Shown here: positions 25,009 to 33,247 of the stretch, one piece after another
How the letters are laid out: each line of letters starts with the position of its first letter
Numbering within the stretch: the stretch's first letter is position 1
DNA from: Oscillospiraceae bacterium
Lineage (GTDB): Bacteria > Bacillota > Clostridia > UMGS1840 > HGM11507
Assembly (NCBI GenBank): GCA_015068665.1
Contig: SVKB01000003.1
Coordinates: forward strand, 62,001-126,000
Reading direction: 5' to 3'
Length of the DNA: 64,000 bases
Notes under the pieces: model-generated
The model's database searches: none
The model's input: the letters and a program-made list of their open reading frames with translations, nothing else
Told to the model about the DNA's origin: nothing
Translations under genes and position numbers: made by a program

Positions 25009-26838
25009 ATGAACGATATTATAAAAGAAAAGCTTAAAGCACTTCCCGATAAGCCGGGCGTCTATCTTATGAAGGACAGCTTCGGTAATATCATATATGT
25101 GGGTAAGGCTAAAATTTTAAAAAACAGAGTCCGCTCTTACTTTATAAAAAATACAGGGCATAACAATAAGGTGCTGAAAATGATTGAAAACATTTTCGAC
25201 CTTAACTGGATTGTTACCGATTCAGAAATGGAAGCCCTGATTTTAGAGTGCAATCTTATAAAAAGACACAGCCCGAAATATAATATTCTTTTAAAGGACG
25301 ATAAAAATTTCCCATATATAAAAATAACCACCTCGGAGGAGTTTCCCCGTATTTTAATGACAAGAAGGGTGGACAGTAAGAAGGACAAATTTTTCGGTCC
25401 TTATGTAAGCTCCTATGCAGTTAAAAATGTAATCGAGCTTTTAAGAAAAACCTACGGCATAAGAAGCTGTAACCGTGATTTAACCACGGGTAAAAAGGTA
25501 AGAGAATGTCTTAATTATCATATAAAGCAATGTGCCTGTCCTTGTATGGGCTATATTTCAAAGGAGGAATATGGCTTAAGAATTAAGGAGATAATCGCCT
25601 TTTTAGAGGGTAAAACCTCTGATATAATAAAGAAGCTTACCCTGGATATGCAAAAAGCAAGTGATGAGCTTAAATTTGAGCTTGCAGGCGAGATTCGCGA
25701 CCGCATCATGCATATTAATGCTATTTCCGAAAAGCAGAAAATATCTGTTCCCGCAAATTCTGATATGGATATAATCGGTCTTTGTGAGGAGGGAAACACC
25801 GTATCCCTTGCTCTTATGTTTATAAGAAACGGAAAAATGCTGGGCTCAAAAAATATGTTTTTCCCCAATACCGATAACAGGGAGGAACTGATTGAGGAAT
25901 TTTTAAAGCAGTTTTACGATGCCTTTTCCTATATACCAAAGGAGATTATCATTCCTGTAGAATTAAGTGAGAGGGAGCTTTTAGAGAAGTTTCTTTCTGA
26001 AAAAAAGGAAGGTAAGGTGGAGCTTATCACTCCTAAAAAAGGCAAGAAGAAGGAACTTTTAAAGCTTGCCGAAAGCAATGCTTCCGAGGGACTTAAGCAG
26101 AGAAAAACAAGCAAATTTGAAAACGGACTGACAGAGCTTAAGGAGCTTTTAAAGCTTCCCGTAATTCCGCGCCGAATAGAGGTTTATGATATATCCAATA
26201 CGGGCGGGGAGGATATCGTAGGGTTTATGACCGTTTTTGAAAACGGGCTTCCCGCACCCGGGGAGTACAGAAAATTCAAAATCAAATACCTTGAATATCA
26301 GGATGACTACGGTGCAATGTATGAGGTTATCTATCGAAGACTTATGCATCATATTGAGGATAAAATAAAATTTGAGGAAGGGGAGGACCCGGATAAGCTG
26401 AAATTCTTAAAGCTTCCCGATCTGATATTTGTTGACGGGGGAATGAACCATGTAAAGGTAGGAAAGAATGCCGTTAAAATGGCGGAGCTTTCGGTGGATG
26501 TGTTCGGTCTTGTAAAGGATAATAAGCATAAAACCAGGGATATAACCGATGAATTTTACGAGTATCAGTGCTATAAGCACCGTGCCGCCTTTAATCTTGT
26601 GTCAAGAATGCAGGACGAAACACATAATCAGGCAGTTAAATTCCACCATCATTTAAGAACCAACAATCTATTAAAATCCGAGCTTTTAAGAATAGAAGGC
26701 CTTGGCGAGAAAACAAGAGAAAAGCTCTTTAAAGAATTCGGAACATTGGATAATATAAAAAATGCCACCCTTGACGAGCTTTGCAAAGTGGTTAATAAAC
26801 CCCTTGCACAAAGAATAATTGAATTTTATAAAAAATAA
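25009..26838 (+). CDS. uvrC: UvrABC system protein C
   Basis: Excinuclease subunit C, 609 residues, the normal length; it makes both incisions in nucleotide-excision repair. Domains: GIY-YIG nuclease at the N-terminus (LPDKPGVYLMKDSFGNIIYV, then GKAK; about 12-35); the four-cysteine cluster region around RECLNYHIKQCACPCMGYIS (about 165-184); UVR motif LKFELAGEIRDRI (about 222-234); RNase-H-like second nuclease with RRIEVYDISNTGGEDIVGFM (about 385-404) and FVDGGMNHVKV; C-terminal HhH with LLRIEGLGEKTREKLFKEFG. No Shine-Dalgarno sequence is visible before the ATG, which lies just after the HPr terminator, so its expression may need read-through or leaderless initiation. Confidence 0.96.
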   Translation: MNDIIKEKLKALPDKPGVYLMKDSFGNIIYVGKAKILKNRVRSYFIKNTGHNNKVLKMIENIFDLNWIVTDSEMEALILECNLIKRHSPKYNILLKDDKNFPYIKITTSEEFPRILMTRRVDSKKDKFFGPYVSSYAVKNVIELLRKTYGIRSCNRDLTTGKKVRECLNYHIKQCACPCMGYISKEEYGLRIKEIIAFLEGKTSDIIKKLTLDMQKASDELKFELAGEIRDRIMHINAISEKQKISVPANSDMDIIGLCEEGNTVSLALMFIRNGKMLGSKNMFFPNTDNREELIEEFLKQFYDAFSYIPKEIIIPVELSERELLEKFLSEKKEGKVELITPKKGKKKELLKLAESNASEGLKQRKTSKFENGLTELKELLKLPVIPRRIEVYDISNTGGEDIVGFMTVFENGLPAPGEYRKFKIKYLEYQDDYGAMYEVIYRRLMHHIEDKIKFEEGEDPDKLKFLKLPDLIFVDGGMNHVKVGKNAVKMAELSVDVFGLVKDNKHKTRDITDEFYEYQCYKHRAAFNLVSRMQDETHNQAVKFHHHLRTNNLLKSELLRIEGLGEKTREKLFKEFGTLDNIKNATLDELCKVVNKPLAQRIIEFYKK

Positions 26839-26927
26839 AGTCGGTAACGGTGGTTGCGGCAGGGAAAAAGATATAACTTGAAATCCGTTATGATACACTG
26901 TGTAAATAATAAGAAGGGATGATTCGG

Positions 26928-27776
26928 ATGGAATATAAAATTCTGGCAAATGGAGTTAAAATTCCCATGATAGGGTATGGCATTTATAAAATAGTAGATG
27001 AGCAGGAATGTGAAAAATGTATTCTTGATGCAATTGATGTGGGATATCGTCTGCTTGACACCGCTCAGTCATACGGTAATGAGAGATTTATTGGAAATGC
27101 GGTTAAAAAAAGCAATGTTCCCAGAAGTGAGCTTTTTATAACAACTAAAATAAAAACTGCAAACCAGGGATACGAAAAAGCGAAAGCATCTATTGAAGAG
27201 TCGCTTGAAAACTTACAAACCGATTATATAGACCTTATGCTCATTCATCAACCCTACGGTGATTATTACGGCTCATACAGAGCTATGACAGAGTTTTACA
27301 AGGCAGGGAAAATCCGCGCGCTCGGCGTTTCGAATTTTTATCCGGACCGCCTTATTGATTTATATAGCTTTTCTGAAATAAAGCCGGTTGTAAATCAGGT
27401 TGAAACCCATATATTCAATCAGCAGAAAGTGGCGCATGAATATATGGAAAAGTATAATATTGCTCATGAAGCGTGGGCACCTTTTGCAGAAGGCAGAAAC
27501 GATTTCTTTACGCATCCGGTTTTGAACGAAATTGGAAAAAAACATAATAAAACTGCTGCACAAATTGCCCTCCGCTACCTTTTGCAAAGCGATATTATTG
27601 CAATTCCAAAAACCGTTAACCGTGGCAGAATGGAGCAGAATATAAGCATTTTTGATTTTGCGCTTGACGAGGTGGATTTGAAAAAGCTGTCTGCTGCAGA
27701 TGAGTGTGCAACCGTATTTTATAACCATCATTCACCTGAAATGGCTGAAAGATTCACAAGCTTCGCAAGGCAGTAA
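26928..27776 (+). CDS. Aldo/keto reductase
   Basis: A 282-residue NADPH-dependent aldo/keto reductase (TIM barrel). The catalytic tetrad is visible: Asp and Tyr in LLDTAQSYGNER (about 42-53), Lys in ELFITTKIKT (about 68-77) and His in LMLIHQPYGDY (about 103-113). Later family blocks are IRALGVSNFYPDRL, NQVETHIFNQQ and TVNRGRMEQNISIFDF. It resembles the 2,5-diketo-gluconate reductase group. ATG 26928 is preferred to ATG 26919 because AAGAAGGG ends at 26918, giving normal spacing. A single gene ended by the terminator at 27807. Confidence 0.92.
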   Translation: MEYKILANGVKIPMIGYGIYKIVDEQECEKCILDAIDVGYRLLDTAQSYGNERFIGNAVKKSNVPRSELFITTKIKTANQGYEKAKASIEESLENLQTDYIDLMLIHQPYGDYYGSYRAMTEFYKAGKIRALGVSNFYPDRLIDLYSFSEIKPVVNQVETHIFNQQKVAHEYMEKYNIAHEAWAPFAEGRNDFFTHPVLNEIGKKHNKTAAQIALRYLLQSDIIAIPKTVNRGRMEQNISIFDFALDEVDLKKLSAADECATVFYNHHSPEMAERFTSFARQ

Positions 27777-27806
27777 CTTTTTAATAAAAACCGTTGCATT
27801 TGTGAC

Positions 27807-27836
27807 AAGAGACAATTAATTTCGTCTCTTTTTTGT
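27807..27836 (+). terminator. Rho-independent terminator after the aldo/keto reductase
   Basis: Stem AAGAGAC (27807-27813)/GTCTCTT (27824-27830) with a 10-base AT-rich loop, followed by a T-run. Confidence 0.8.
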
Positions 27837-27847
27837 TTGGCAGAACT

Positions 27848-27977
27848 TGATATAAATCCCTGCGGGATTTTCGATATGTTTTGCTAAAGGCAAAACTCGA
27901 TATGTGCTTCGCACTCGATATGTTCCTTTGGAACTCGATATGTTCCTTCGGAACTCGATATGTTGTCTTGCGACAAC
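27848..27977 (+). repeat. Tandem array of six hairpin units with CGATAT spacer
   Basis: Units begin near 27848, 27872, 27898, 27916, 27936 and 27956. Each has a conserved (C/T)GATAT block followed by a small hairpin whose stem differs from unit to unit but still pairs: AAATCCC/GGGATTT, GTTTTGC/GCAAAAC, GTGC/GCAC, GTTCC/GGAAC (twice, loops TTT and TTC) and GTTGTC/GACAAC. Non-coding, between convergent genes. Changing stems with kept pairing point to selection for, or copying of, hairpin structure. Confidence 0.85.
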
Positions 27978-27982
27978 AAGAA

Positions 27983-28013
27983 AAGGACGGATGCCGAATG
28001 GCATATCCGTCCT
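27983..28013. repeat. Isolated inverted repeat
   Basis: AGGACGGATGCC, loop GAAT, then GGCATATCCGTCCT: a long stem with a two-base bulge, between two hairpin arrays. It could act as a terminator-like block or as a junction between the arrays; no T-run follows. Confidence 0.7.
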
Positions 28014-28022
28014 ATCCTTAAT

Positions 28023-28129
28023 GTTGACATAAGTCAACAATTCATGATTTTTTAAAAATCAATTCATGTTATCGAACAGATAACAATTCATGCACCGTAA
28101 GGTGCAATTCACTATGCCGCTTGCGGCAT
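28023..28129 (+). repeat. Second tandem hairpin array with AATTCAT spacer
   Basis: Starts with hairpin GTTGAC/GTCAAC at 28023, followed by units at 28039, 28061, 28085 and 28106, each with AATTCA(T/C) and a different paired stem: GATTT/AAATC, GTTATC/GATAAC, GCACC/GGTGC and ATGCCGC/GCGGCAT. Same design as the first array but with a different spacer sequence. Non-coding. Confidence 0.85.
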
Positions 28130-28137
28130 ATCATTTT

Positions 28138-28221
28138 GCATTCTGCACTCTGCATTCTACATTCTGCATTCTACATTCTGCATTCTGCATTCTGCACTCT
28201 GCATTCTGCATTCTGCATTCT
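28138..28221 (+). repeat. Twelve perfect-length heptamer repeats (GCATTCT)
   Basis: Exactly 84 bases made of twelve 7-base units: GCATTCT eight times, GCACTCT twice and ACATTCT twice, with no length variation. It ends 13 bases before the spo0A stop codon. Because seven is not a multiple of three, it also gives a spurious seven-residue protein repeat on this strand. Confidence 0.93.
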
Positions 28222-28234
28222 AAATTCCGCCTTC

Positions 28235-29044
28235 CTACTTTGCCAGCATACTCTGATTCTGAAGTCTTAAGCGGTCTGCAATCATGGCAATAAATTCCGA
28301 ATTGGTAGGCTTGCCCTTGTTTGACTGTATGGTATAGCCGAATATCTTGTTAATGGTTTCAGCCTCGCCCCTTGTCCAGGCAACCTCAATTGCGTGCCGT
28401 ATTGCTCTTTCTACTCTTGGCGGAGTAGTATGATAAGCCTTGGCAACCGAAGGATAAAGCTCCTTGGTAACCGAATTTATAATATCCTCATCAAGGATGG
28501 ATTTGATAATGGCGGTTCGTAAGTATTTATAGCCCTTAATATGTGCGGGAATTCCGATTTTGTGAATAACCTCGGTAACCTTGTTTTCAATAATACCGTC
28601 AATATTGTTTGTAATGTAAGAGCTTTCTTCGGAAAGCTCTTCATTTATTGAAAAAAGATTTTCCCGTTCAGGCATAAGCTTTCTTATAATTCTTACAATT
28701 CCCTCACCGGCGCAGGGCTTTGCTATAAAATATTTTGCCCCGAAGCCCATACACTGACGTATTATTTTATCGGTGGTAATGGCAGTTGCAACGATAAATA
28801 TAGGCTTCCTTTTAAGCTTTAAATTGGAAACCTCCTCTAAAATTTCAATTCCGTCCTTAAAGGGAAGAATAAGATCACATACAACAACATCGGGCGCCGT
28901 TTCCTTAATGGCATCAATAACCTCACGTCCGTCGGTTATATGACGGATAAATTCAATACCCTCTTCTTTTCTTAGTACCGCCTCCAGCTGCTCTTTGAAT
29001 GTTACGCTGTCGTCGGCAAGTAAAACCTTAATACTGTTATTCAT
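28235..29044 (-). CDS. spo0A: Sporulation master regulator Spo0A
   Basis: A 269-residue response regulator that starts the sporulation programme when phosphorylated. The receiver domain has VLLADDS (acidic pocket, about 8-14), DVVVCDLILPFKDG (phospho-acceptor Asp) and the late YFIAKP lysine. The DNA-binding domain has the diagnostic Spo0A helix TPPRVERAIRHAIEVAWTRG (about 210-229) and ends with FGYTIQSNKGKPTNSEFIA. ATG 29044 is chosen over an upstream ATG at 29101 because AAAGGAGTG sits just before it. Its usual neighbour spoIVB is not present. Own promoter at 29090-29118. Confidence 0.96.
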   Translation of the reverse strand: MNNSIKVLLADDSVTFKEQLEAVLRKEEGIEFIRHITDGREVIDAIKETAPDVVVCDLILPFKDGIEILEEVSNLKLKRKPIFIVATAITTDKIIRQCMGFGAKYFIAKPCAGEGIVRIIRKLMPERENLFSINEELSEESSYITNNIDGIIENKVTEVIHKIGIPAHIKGYKYLRTAIIKSILDEDIINSVTKELYPSVAKAYHTTPPRVERAIRHAIEVAWTRGEAETINKIFGYTIQSNKGKPTNSEFIAMIADRLRLQNQSMLAK

Positions 29045-29089
29045 AAAACACACTCCTTTTATAAAATGGTAAAATATGGAAGTATTACC

Positions 29090-29118
29090 ATTATATACCA
29101 TAAAATTCGAAAAATCAA
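29090..29118 (-). promoter_or_regulatory. Sigma-A promoter of spo0A
   Basis: Minus strand TTGATT (29113-29118), 17-base spacer, TATAAT (29090-29095). The leader just after it contains AATGGTAA...TTTACCATT, an inverted repeat that could form a hairpin. No clear sigma-H sequence or 0A box was recognised. Confidence 0.7.
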
Positions 29119-29145
29119 GTAGGAAATATCAAAAAAAATAAAAAC

Positions 29146-29174
29146 TTGAAAAAAATCACGAAAAAGTGTATAAT
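29146..29174 (+). promoter_or_regulatory. Sigma-A promoter of the MacAB-SLH operon
   Basis: TTGAAA (29146-29151), 17-base spacer, TATAAT (29169-29174), divergent from the spo0A promoter. The roughly 145-base leader holds small hairpins GGAG...CTCC and CCTT...AAGG but no recognised riboswitch. Confidence 0.75.
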
Positions 29175-29326
29175 AAGCCATCAGTCAAAGCCGTCGGAGA
29201 GCCGAACTCCATACGCCTTAAAACTGTAAGGTAAATTTACATTTTATTCATAATAATTACACACCGATTTCACATAGAAATATTAGTATATTTAATATAA
29301 AATTACCAAATAGGAGGTTTTCGTCA

Positions 29327-31357
29327 ATGAGCGTAAATGAAGAAAAGAAAAATAAGCTTTTTTCAGGGCTTTTCAATAAGGAAAGACAAGCACCGAAAAA
29401 GCTTAAGAAAACAACAAAGCGTATAATTATATGGGCTGTTATAGTTGCTGTTACAGCAGGCGCTTTGCTGGCAGGCTTTTTAGGTAAGAAAAAGGATACG
29501 GGTACTGAAATCAATACCGCTGTTGCCACCGTTGGCTCGGTTCGTTCGGTAATAAGTGCTTCAGGTACCATTCAGCCTAAGGATATGTATGATGTTGTTT
29601 CCTCTGTAAGAGGGGATGTTTTATCGGATACCTTTGAGGTAGGCGATGTAATCAAAAAGGGCACGGTTCTTTATGAGCTTGATAAATCAGATATGTCTGA
29701 TACTGTTGAAAAAGCCGAAATGTCTATGGACAGAACCCGTGATTCCTATCAGGATACGGTGGACAGTATAAACGACTTAACCGTAAAGGCACCCATTGAG
29801 GGAGTAATTTCCCAGATGTTTGTCTCCGAAGGTGATTCCATATCAAACGGCACCAAGGTATGCGAAATTATTGATAAATCAAAAATGAAGCTTACCATTC
29901 CCTTTAACACCTCGGATATAGGCTACATAGGAGTGGGAATGAGTGCAGATGTAACATTGCAGAATTCCTTCTATAAAACAACAGGTTATGTAACAAGAGT
30001 ATCGTCGGGCTCACTTATAAATGAGTTTAATGTTGCGGTTTCCTATGTTGATATTGAGGTTGAAAATCCGGGCGGAATTACCGTTAACGATACTGCAACC
30101 GCAGTTATCAACACATTTGCCTGCAACAGTGCGGGAACCTTTGAGTATGCAGGTAAAAAAACCGTATCCGCAAAAACATCGGGGGATATAGTTACGGTTT
30201 ATAATTCTCTTGGTGACTATGTGTATGAAGGCTCCACAATTCTTCAGATGGAGAGCGATACGGTGGCGGACAGTATGAAAAATGCTGACCGCAGCTTAAG
30301 AGAGGCTCAGATGTCTCTTAATAAAACCTATGAACAGCTTGAGGATTACACAATCCAGGCTAAAATTGACGGAACCATTATAGAAAAAAATATAAAGGCA
30401 GGAGATACTCTGGATAATACCAACGGTAATACCGTAATGTGTGTTATTGCAGATATGTCTGTTATCAGCTTTTCAATTAATGTTGACGAGCTTGATGTTG
30501 ATAAAATAGCACTTAACCAGGCGGTTGATATTACTGCCGATGCTCTTCCTAACAAGCGTTATACAGGGCATGTAAACAGTATCAATATAAACGGCTCTAC
30601 CTCGAACGGTGTAACCACCTATCCCGTAGAGGTTATAGTTGACAATCCCGAGGGAATGCTTCCGGGTATGAATGTAAATGCCGAAATAGTAATCGCAGAA
30701 AAGCAGAATGTGTTAAGAGTGCCTGTTTCCGCAGTTATGAGAGGAAATATGGTATATGTTAAGGAAGAGGATGTTTCAAAAATAAAAGAAGAGGATAAGG
30801 TAAATAACGATGAGTCCTCAAAGAGTCCCTTCGGTAACAGAGGTTTTGGTAAAAATAACGGGGAACAGCAGTCAGATGAGCAGGATAAAGAGGTAAAAGC
30901 ACCCGGCAATACGGATTCTCAAAAGTCCGCAAACACTTCAGAAAAACCGATGGCAGGAAATAAAACTGAAGCTGCTCCTGCGGGAAATAAGACCGAAGCT
31001 GCTCCCACAAAAAACAAAGCAGAAAAAACAGGTGAGGCGGAAAACAAGAATACCGGCTCCGACAATAAAAATTCCTCCGGTCAGAAGGGGAATACAAGAG
31101 GTTTCGGTAATGTACCCGAAGGCTTCGTGGCAGTTCGTGTTGAAACAGGTATCAATGACGATAACTTTATAGAAATCTTAAGCGGTCTTTCCGAGGGTGT
31201 AACCGTTTATGTTAAATCCCAGTCCACCACCTCATCCCAGGGAATGATGGGAATGCCGGGAATGGGCGGTATGGGAATGCCCGGAATGGGTGGCATGGGC
31301 GGTATGGGAGGTATGAACCGTCCTACAGGTAATACAGGCACCCAGCGTAGAAATTAA
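29327..31357 (+). CDS. Periplasmic-adaptor (HlyD/MacA-like) protein with double lipoyl region and Met/Gly tail
   Basis: A 676-residue membrane-anchored adaptor for the following MacB-type transporter. A single transmembrane segment lies at about 33-53 (IIIWAVIVAVTAGALLAGFL). The ectodomain has two barrel-sandwich (lipoyl) cores: about 70-165 with APIEGVISQMFVSEGDSI, and about 270-365 with AKIDGTIIEKNIKAGDTL, then a beta-barrel and VLRVPVSAVMRGNMVYVKEE. From about 490 to 600 it is low-complexity (NKTEAAP repeats), and it ends with a Met/Gly-rich tail of repeated MPGMGGMG. Clear AGGAGG site. The tail and the long spacer are unusual for the family and may bind metal or interact with the cell wall. 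Confidence 0.88.
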   Translation: MSVNEEKKNKLFSGLFNKERQAPKKLKKTTKRIIIWAVIVAVTAGALLAGFLGKKKDTGTEINTAVATVGSVRSVISASGTIQPKDMYDVVSSVRGDVLSDTFEVGDVIKKGTVLYELDKSDMSDTVEKAEMSMDRTRDSYQDTVDSINDLTVKAPIEGVISQMFVSEGDSISNGTKVCEIIDKSKMKLTIPFNTSDIGYIGVGMSADVTLQNSFYKTTGYVTRVSSGSLINEFNVAVSYVDIEVENPGGITVNDTATAVINTFACNSAGTFEYAGKKTVSAKTSGDIVTVYNSLGDYVYEGSTILQMESDTVADSMKNADRSLREAQMSLNKTYEQLEDYTIQAKIDGTIIEKNIKAGDTLDNTNGNTVMCVIADMSVISFSINVDELDVDKIALNQAVDITADALPNKRYTGHVNSININGSTSNGVTTYPVEVIVDNPEGMLPGMNVNAEIVIAEKQNVLRVPVSAVMRGNMVYVKEEDVSKIKEEDKVNNDESSKSPFGNRGFGKNNGEQQSDEQDKEVKAPGNTDSQKSANTSEKPMAGNKTEAAPAGNKTEAAPTKNKAEKTGEAENKNTGSDNKNSSGQKGNTRGFGNVPEGFVAVRVETGINDDNFIEILSGLSEGVTVYVKSQSTTSSQGMMGMPGMGGMGMPGMGGMGGMGGMNRPTGNTGTQRRN

Positions 31358-31374
31358 AGAAAGGATTTGTTTTC

Positions 31375-32067
31375 TTGATAAGGCTTGAAAATATATATAA
31401 AATTTATCAGAGCGGCGAGGATTCAATCCATGCACTTGACGGGATAGATCTTCACATAAAAAAAGGCGAGCTTACTGCAATTGTAGGTCAGTCAGGCTCG
31501 GGTAAATCCACCGCTATGAATATAATAGGCTGTCTGGATGTTCCCACAAGCGGGCATTATTACCTGCTTGGCAAGGATGTAAGTCAGCTTGACGAGGATG
31601 AGCTGGCATTTATAAGAAATAAAACACTGGGCTTTATTTTTCAGCAATACAATCTTATTCCGAAATTAAGCCTGATTGAAAATGTAGAGCTTCCTCTTGT
31701 ATACAGAGGCATACATAAGGAAAAAAGGGAAGAAATGGCAAGAGCGGCATTAAAAAGAGTCGGTCTTGCAGGAAGGGAAAAATATTATCCCTCACAGCTT
31801 TCCGGCGGTCAGCAGCAAAGAGTATCAATTGCAAGAGCACTTGCAGGTGAGCCATCGGTTATACTTGCTGACGAGCCTACCGGCGCTCTTGATTCCAAAA
31901 CCGGCCGCGAGGTTCTTAACTTCTTAAAAGAGCTTCATGCCGAAGGAAACACCGTTGTTTTAATTACTCACGATAACGGTATTGCCGCAGAATGTAACCG
32001 TATTGTCCGTTTGCAAGACGGAAAAATAGTTTCGGACGAAATAAATATCGGGGAGGGGAATGTATAG
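31375..32067 (+). CDS. MacB-type ABC transporter ATP-binding protein
   Basis: A 230-residue ATPase of the LolD/MacB type. Walker A GQSGSGKS (about 38-45), Q-loop FIFQQYNLIPKLSLIENVEL, signature LSGGQQQRVSIARALAGEP (about 142-160), Walker B VILADEPTGALDSKTGREVL and H-loop THD. Start codon is TTG at 31375, supported by AAAGGA with about nine bases spacing and by the standard N-terminus IRLENIYKIYQ. It works with the adaptor before it and the FtsX-type permease that begins directly after its stop. Confidence 0.93.
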   Translation: MIRLENIYKIYQSGEDSIHALDGIDLHIKKGELTAIVGQSGSGKSTAMNIIGCLDVPTSGHYYLLGKDVSQLDEDELAFIRNKTLGFIFQQYNLIPKLSLIENVELPLVYRGIHKEKREEMARAALKRVGLAGREKYYPSQLSGGQQQRVSIARALAGEPSVILADEPTGALDSKTGREVLNFLKELHAEGNTVVLITHDNGIAAECNRIVRLQDGKIVSDEINIGEGNV

Positions 32068-33234
32068 ATGAATTTTAAGCAATCCTTTATCCTTGCAATA
32101 AAAAGTCTGTGGTCAAGTAAGATGCGTTCTTTTCTTACCATGCTTGGTATCATTATCGGTGTTGCCTCGGTTATCATACTTGTAAGTGTGGTTGAGGGTA
32201 TGACCAATGAAATCAAGGATACCTTTGAGGGAATGGGAACCAATCTTATCACGGTAACCGTAAGAGGAAGAGGCTCATCCCGTGCTGTTAAGCCGGATGA
32301 TTTAATAAATCTTGCCTATGAAAATTCTGATGTTTTAGCAGGTTGCTCACCAAGTGCCCAGACCTCATATACCGTAAAGGTGGATAACAATAATATTCAG
32401 ACCACCGTTATGGGTGTAAGTGAAGACTATATGAATATAAGAAATATAGAGCTTTCTGAAGGGCGTTTTATAGAATATATTGATGTAGAGAAAAAGCAGA
32501 AGGTTTGTGTAGTGGGAACCTATCTTGTAAAGGAGCTTTACGGAGGCTCATCGCCTATAGGCAACAATCTGAAAATAGGAAACGATGTGTATAAGGTTGT
32601 AGGTGTGCTTGAGGAAACTGCTGACAGTGCTGAAGCAAGTGCCGATGACAAAGTAATTGTTCCCTATACCTCGATAACCCGTCTTTCCATGGTTTCTACC
32701 TACTACCTGAGTGCGGTTGATGAAAAAAATATTGAAAAGGCGATGGCTGTTTTAGAACAGTATCTTTACAAAAAGTTTTCCAACACAAATGCATATAAGG
32801 TAAGCTCAATGGATGAAATGGTTGATGTTCTTGACGAGGTTACCGGGAAAATGACACTTATGCTTGTATGTATAGCAGGTATATCGCTTCTTGTAGGCGG
32901 TATCGGAATTATGAATATAATGCTGGTATCGGTAACTGAAAGAACCAGGGAAATCGGTATAAGAAAATCTCTTGGCGCAATGCAGAAGGACATTATGAGT
33001 CAGTTCGTTGTTGAAGCGGCAACCTCAAGTGTCACGGGAGGTGTCATCGGAATTGTATTGGGGGCGGTGCTGTCCTTTGTAGCAGGTAAATTCCTTAATA
33101 TGACGATTGTACCGTCAATAAGTGCTGTTATAATTGCATTTTCAGTATCTGCCCTTATCGGAATAACATTCGGATATTTCCCGGCAAAAAAAGCTGCAAA
33201 GCTTAATCCGATTGATGCCTTAAGATATGATTAG
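32068..33234 (+). CDS. MacB-type FtsX-domain permease
   Basis: A 388-residue permease with the MacB layout: one N-terminal helix (about 20-42, RSFLTMLGIIIGVASVIILV), a large extracellular MacB_PCD domain (about 45-240), and three C-terminal helices in the FtsX domain (about 270-380), including GGIGIMNIMLVSVTERTREI and the final FGYFPAKKAAKLNPIDALRYD ending (in pieces). It starts immediately after the ATPase stop codon. With the adaptor it should form a mechanotransmission-type exporter for peptides, toxins or lipoproteins. The SLH gene follows in the same operon. Confidence 0.93.
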   Translation: MNFKQSFILAIKSLWSSKMRSFLTMLGIIIGVASVIILVSVVEGMTNEIKDTFEGMGTNLITVTVRGRGSSRAVKPDDLINLAYENSDVLAGCSPSAQTSYTVKVDNNNIQTTVMGVSEDYMNIRNIELSEGRFIEYIDVEKKQKVCVVGTYLVKELYGGSSPIGNNLKIGNDVYKVVGVLEETADSAEASADDKVIVPYTSITRLSMVSTYYLSAVDEKNIEKAMAVLEQYLYKKFSNTNAYKVSSMDEMVDVLDEVTGKMTLMLVCIAGISLLVGGIGIMNIMLVSVTERTREIGIRKSLGAMQKDIMSQFVVEAATSSVTGGVIGIVLGAVLSFVAGKFLNMTIVPSISAVIIAFSVSALIGITFGYFPAKKAAKLNPIDALRYD

Positions 33235-33247
33235 AAAGGAAATAATA

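Noticed and set aside
27848-28129. Possible CRISPR array
   Set aside because: The repeated part is only 6-8 bases and the variable part is a self-complementary hairpin, not a spacer; no cas genes are present.
28090-28293. Plus-strand open frame with repeated FCILHSA heptapeptide
   Set aside because: It arises from the 7-base tandem repeat read in three frames in turn, has no ribosome site and overlaps the spo0A end.
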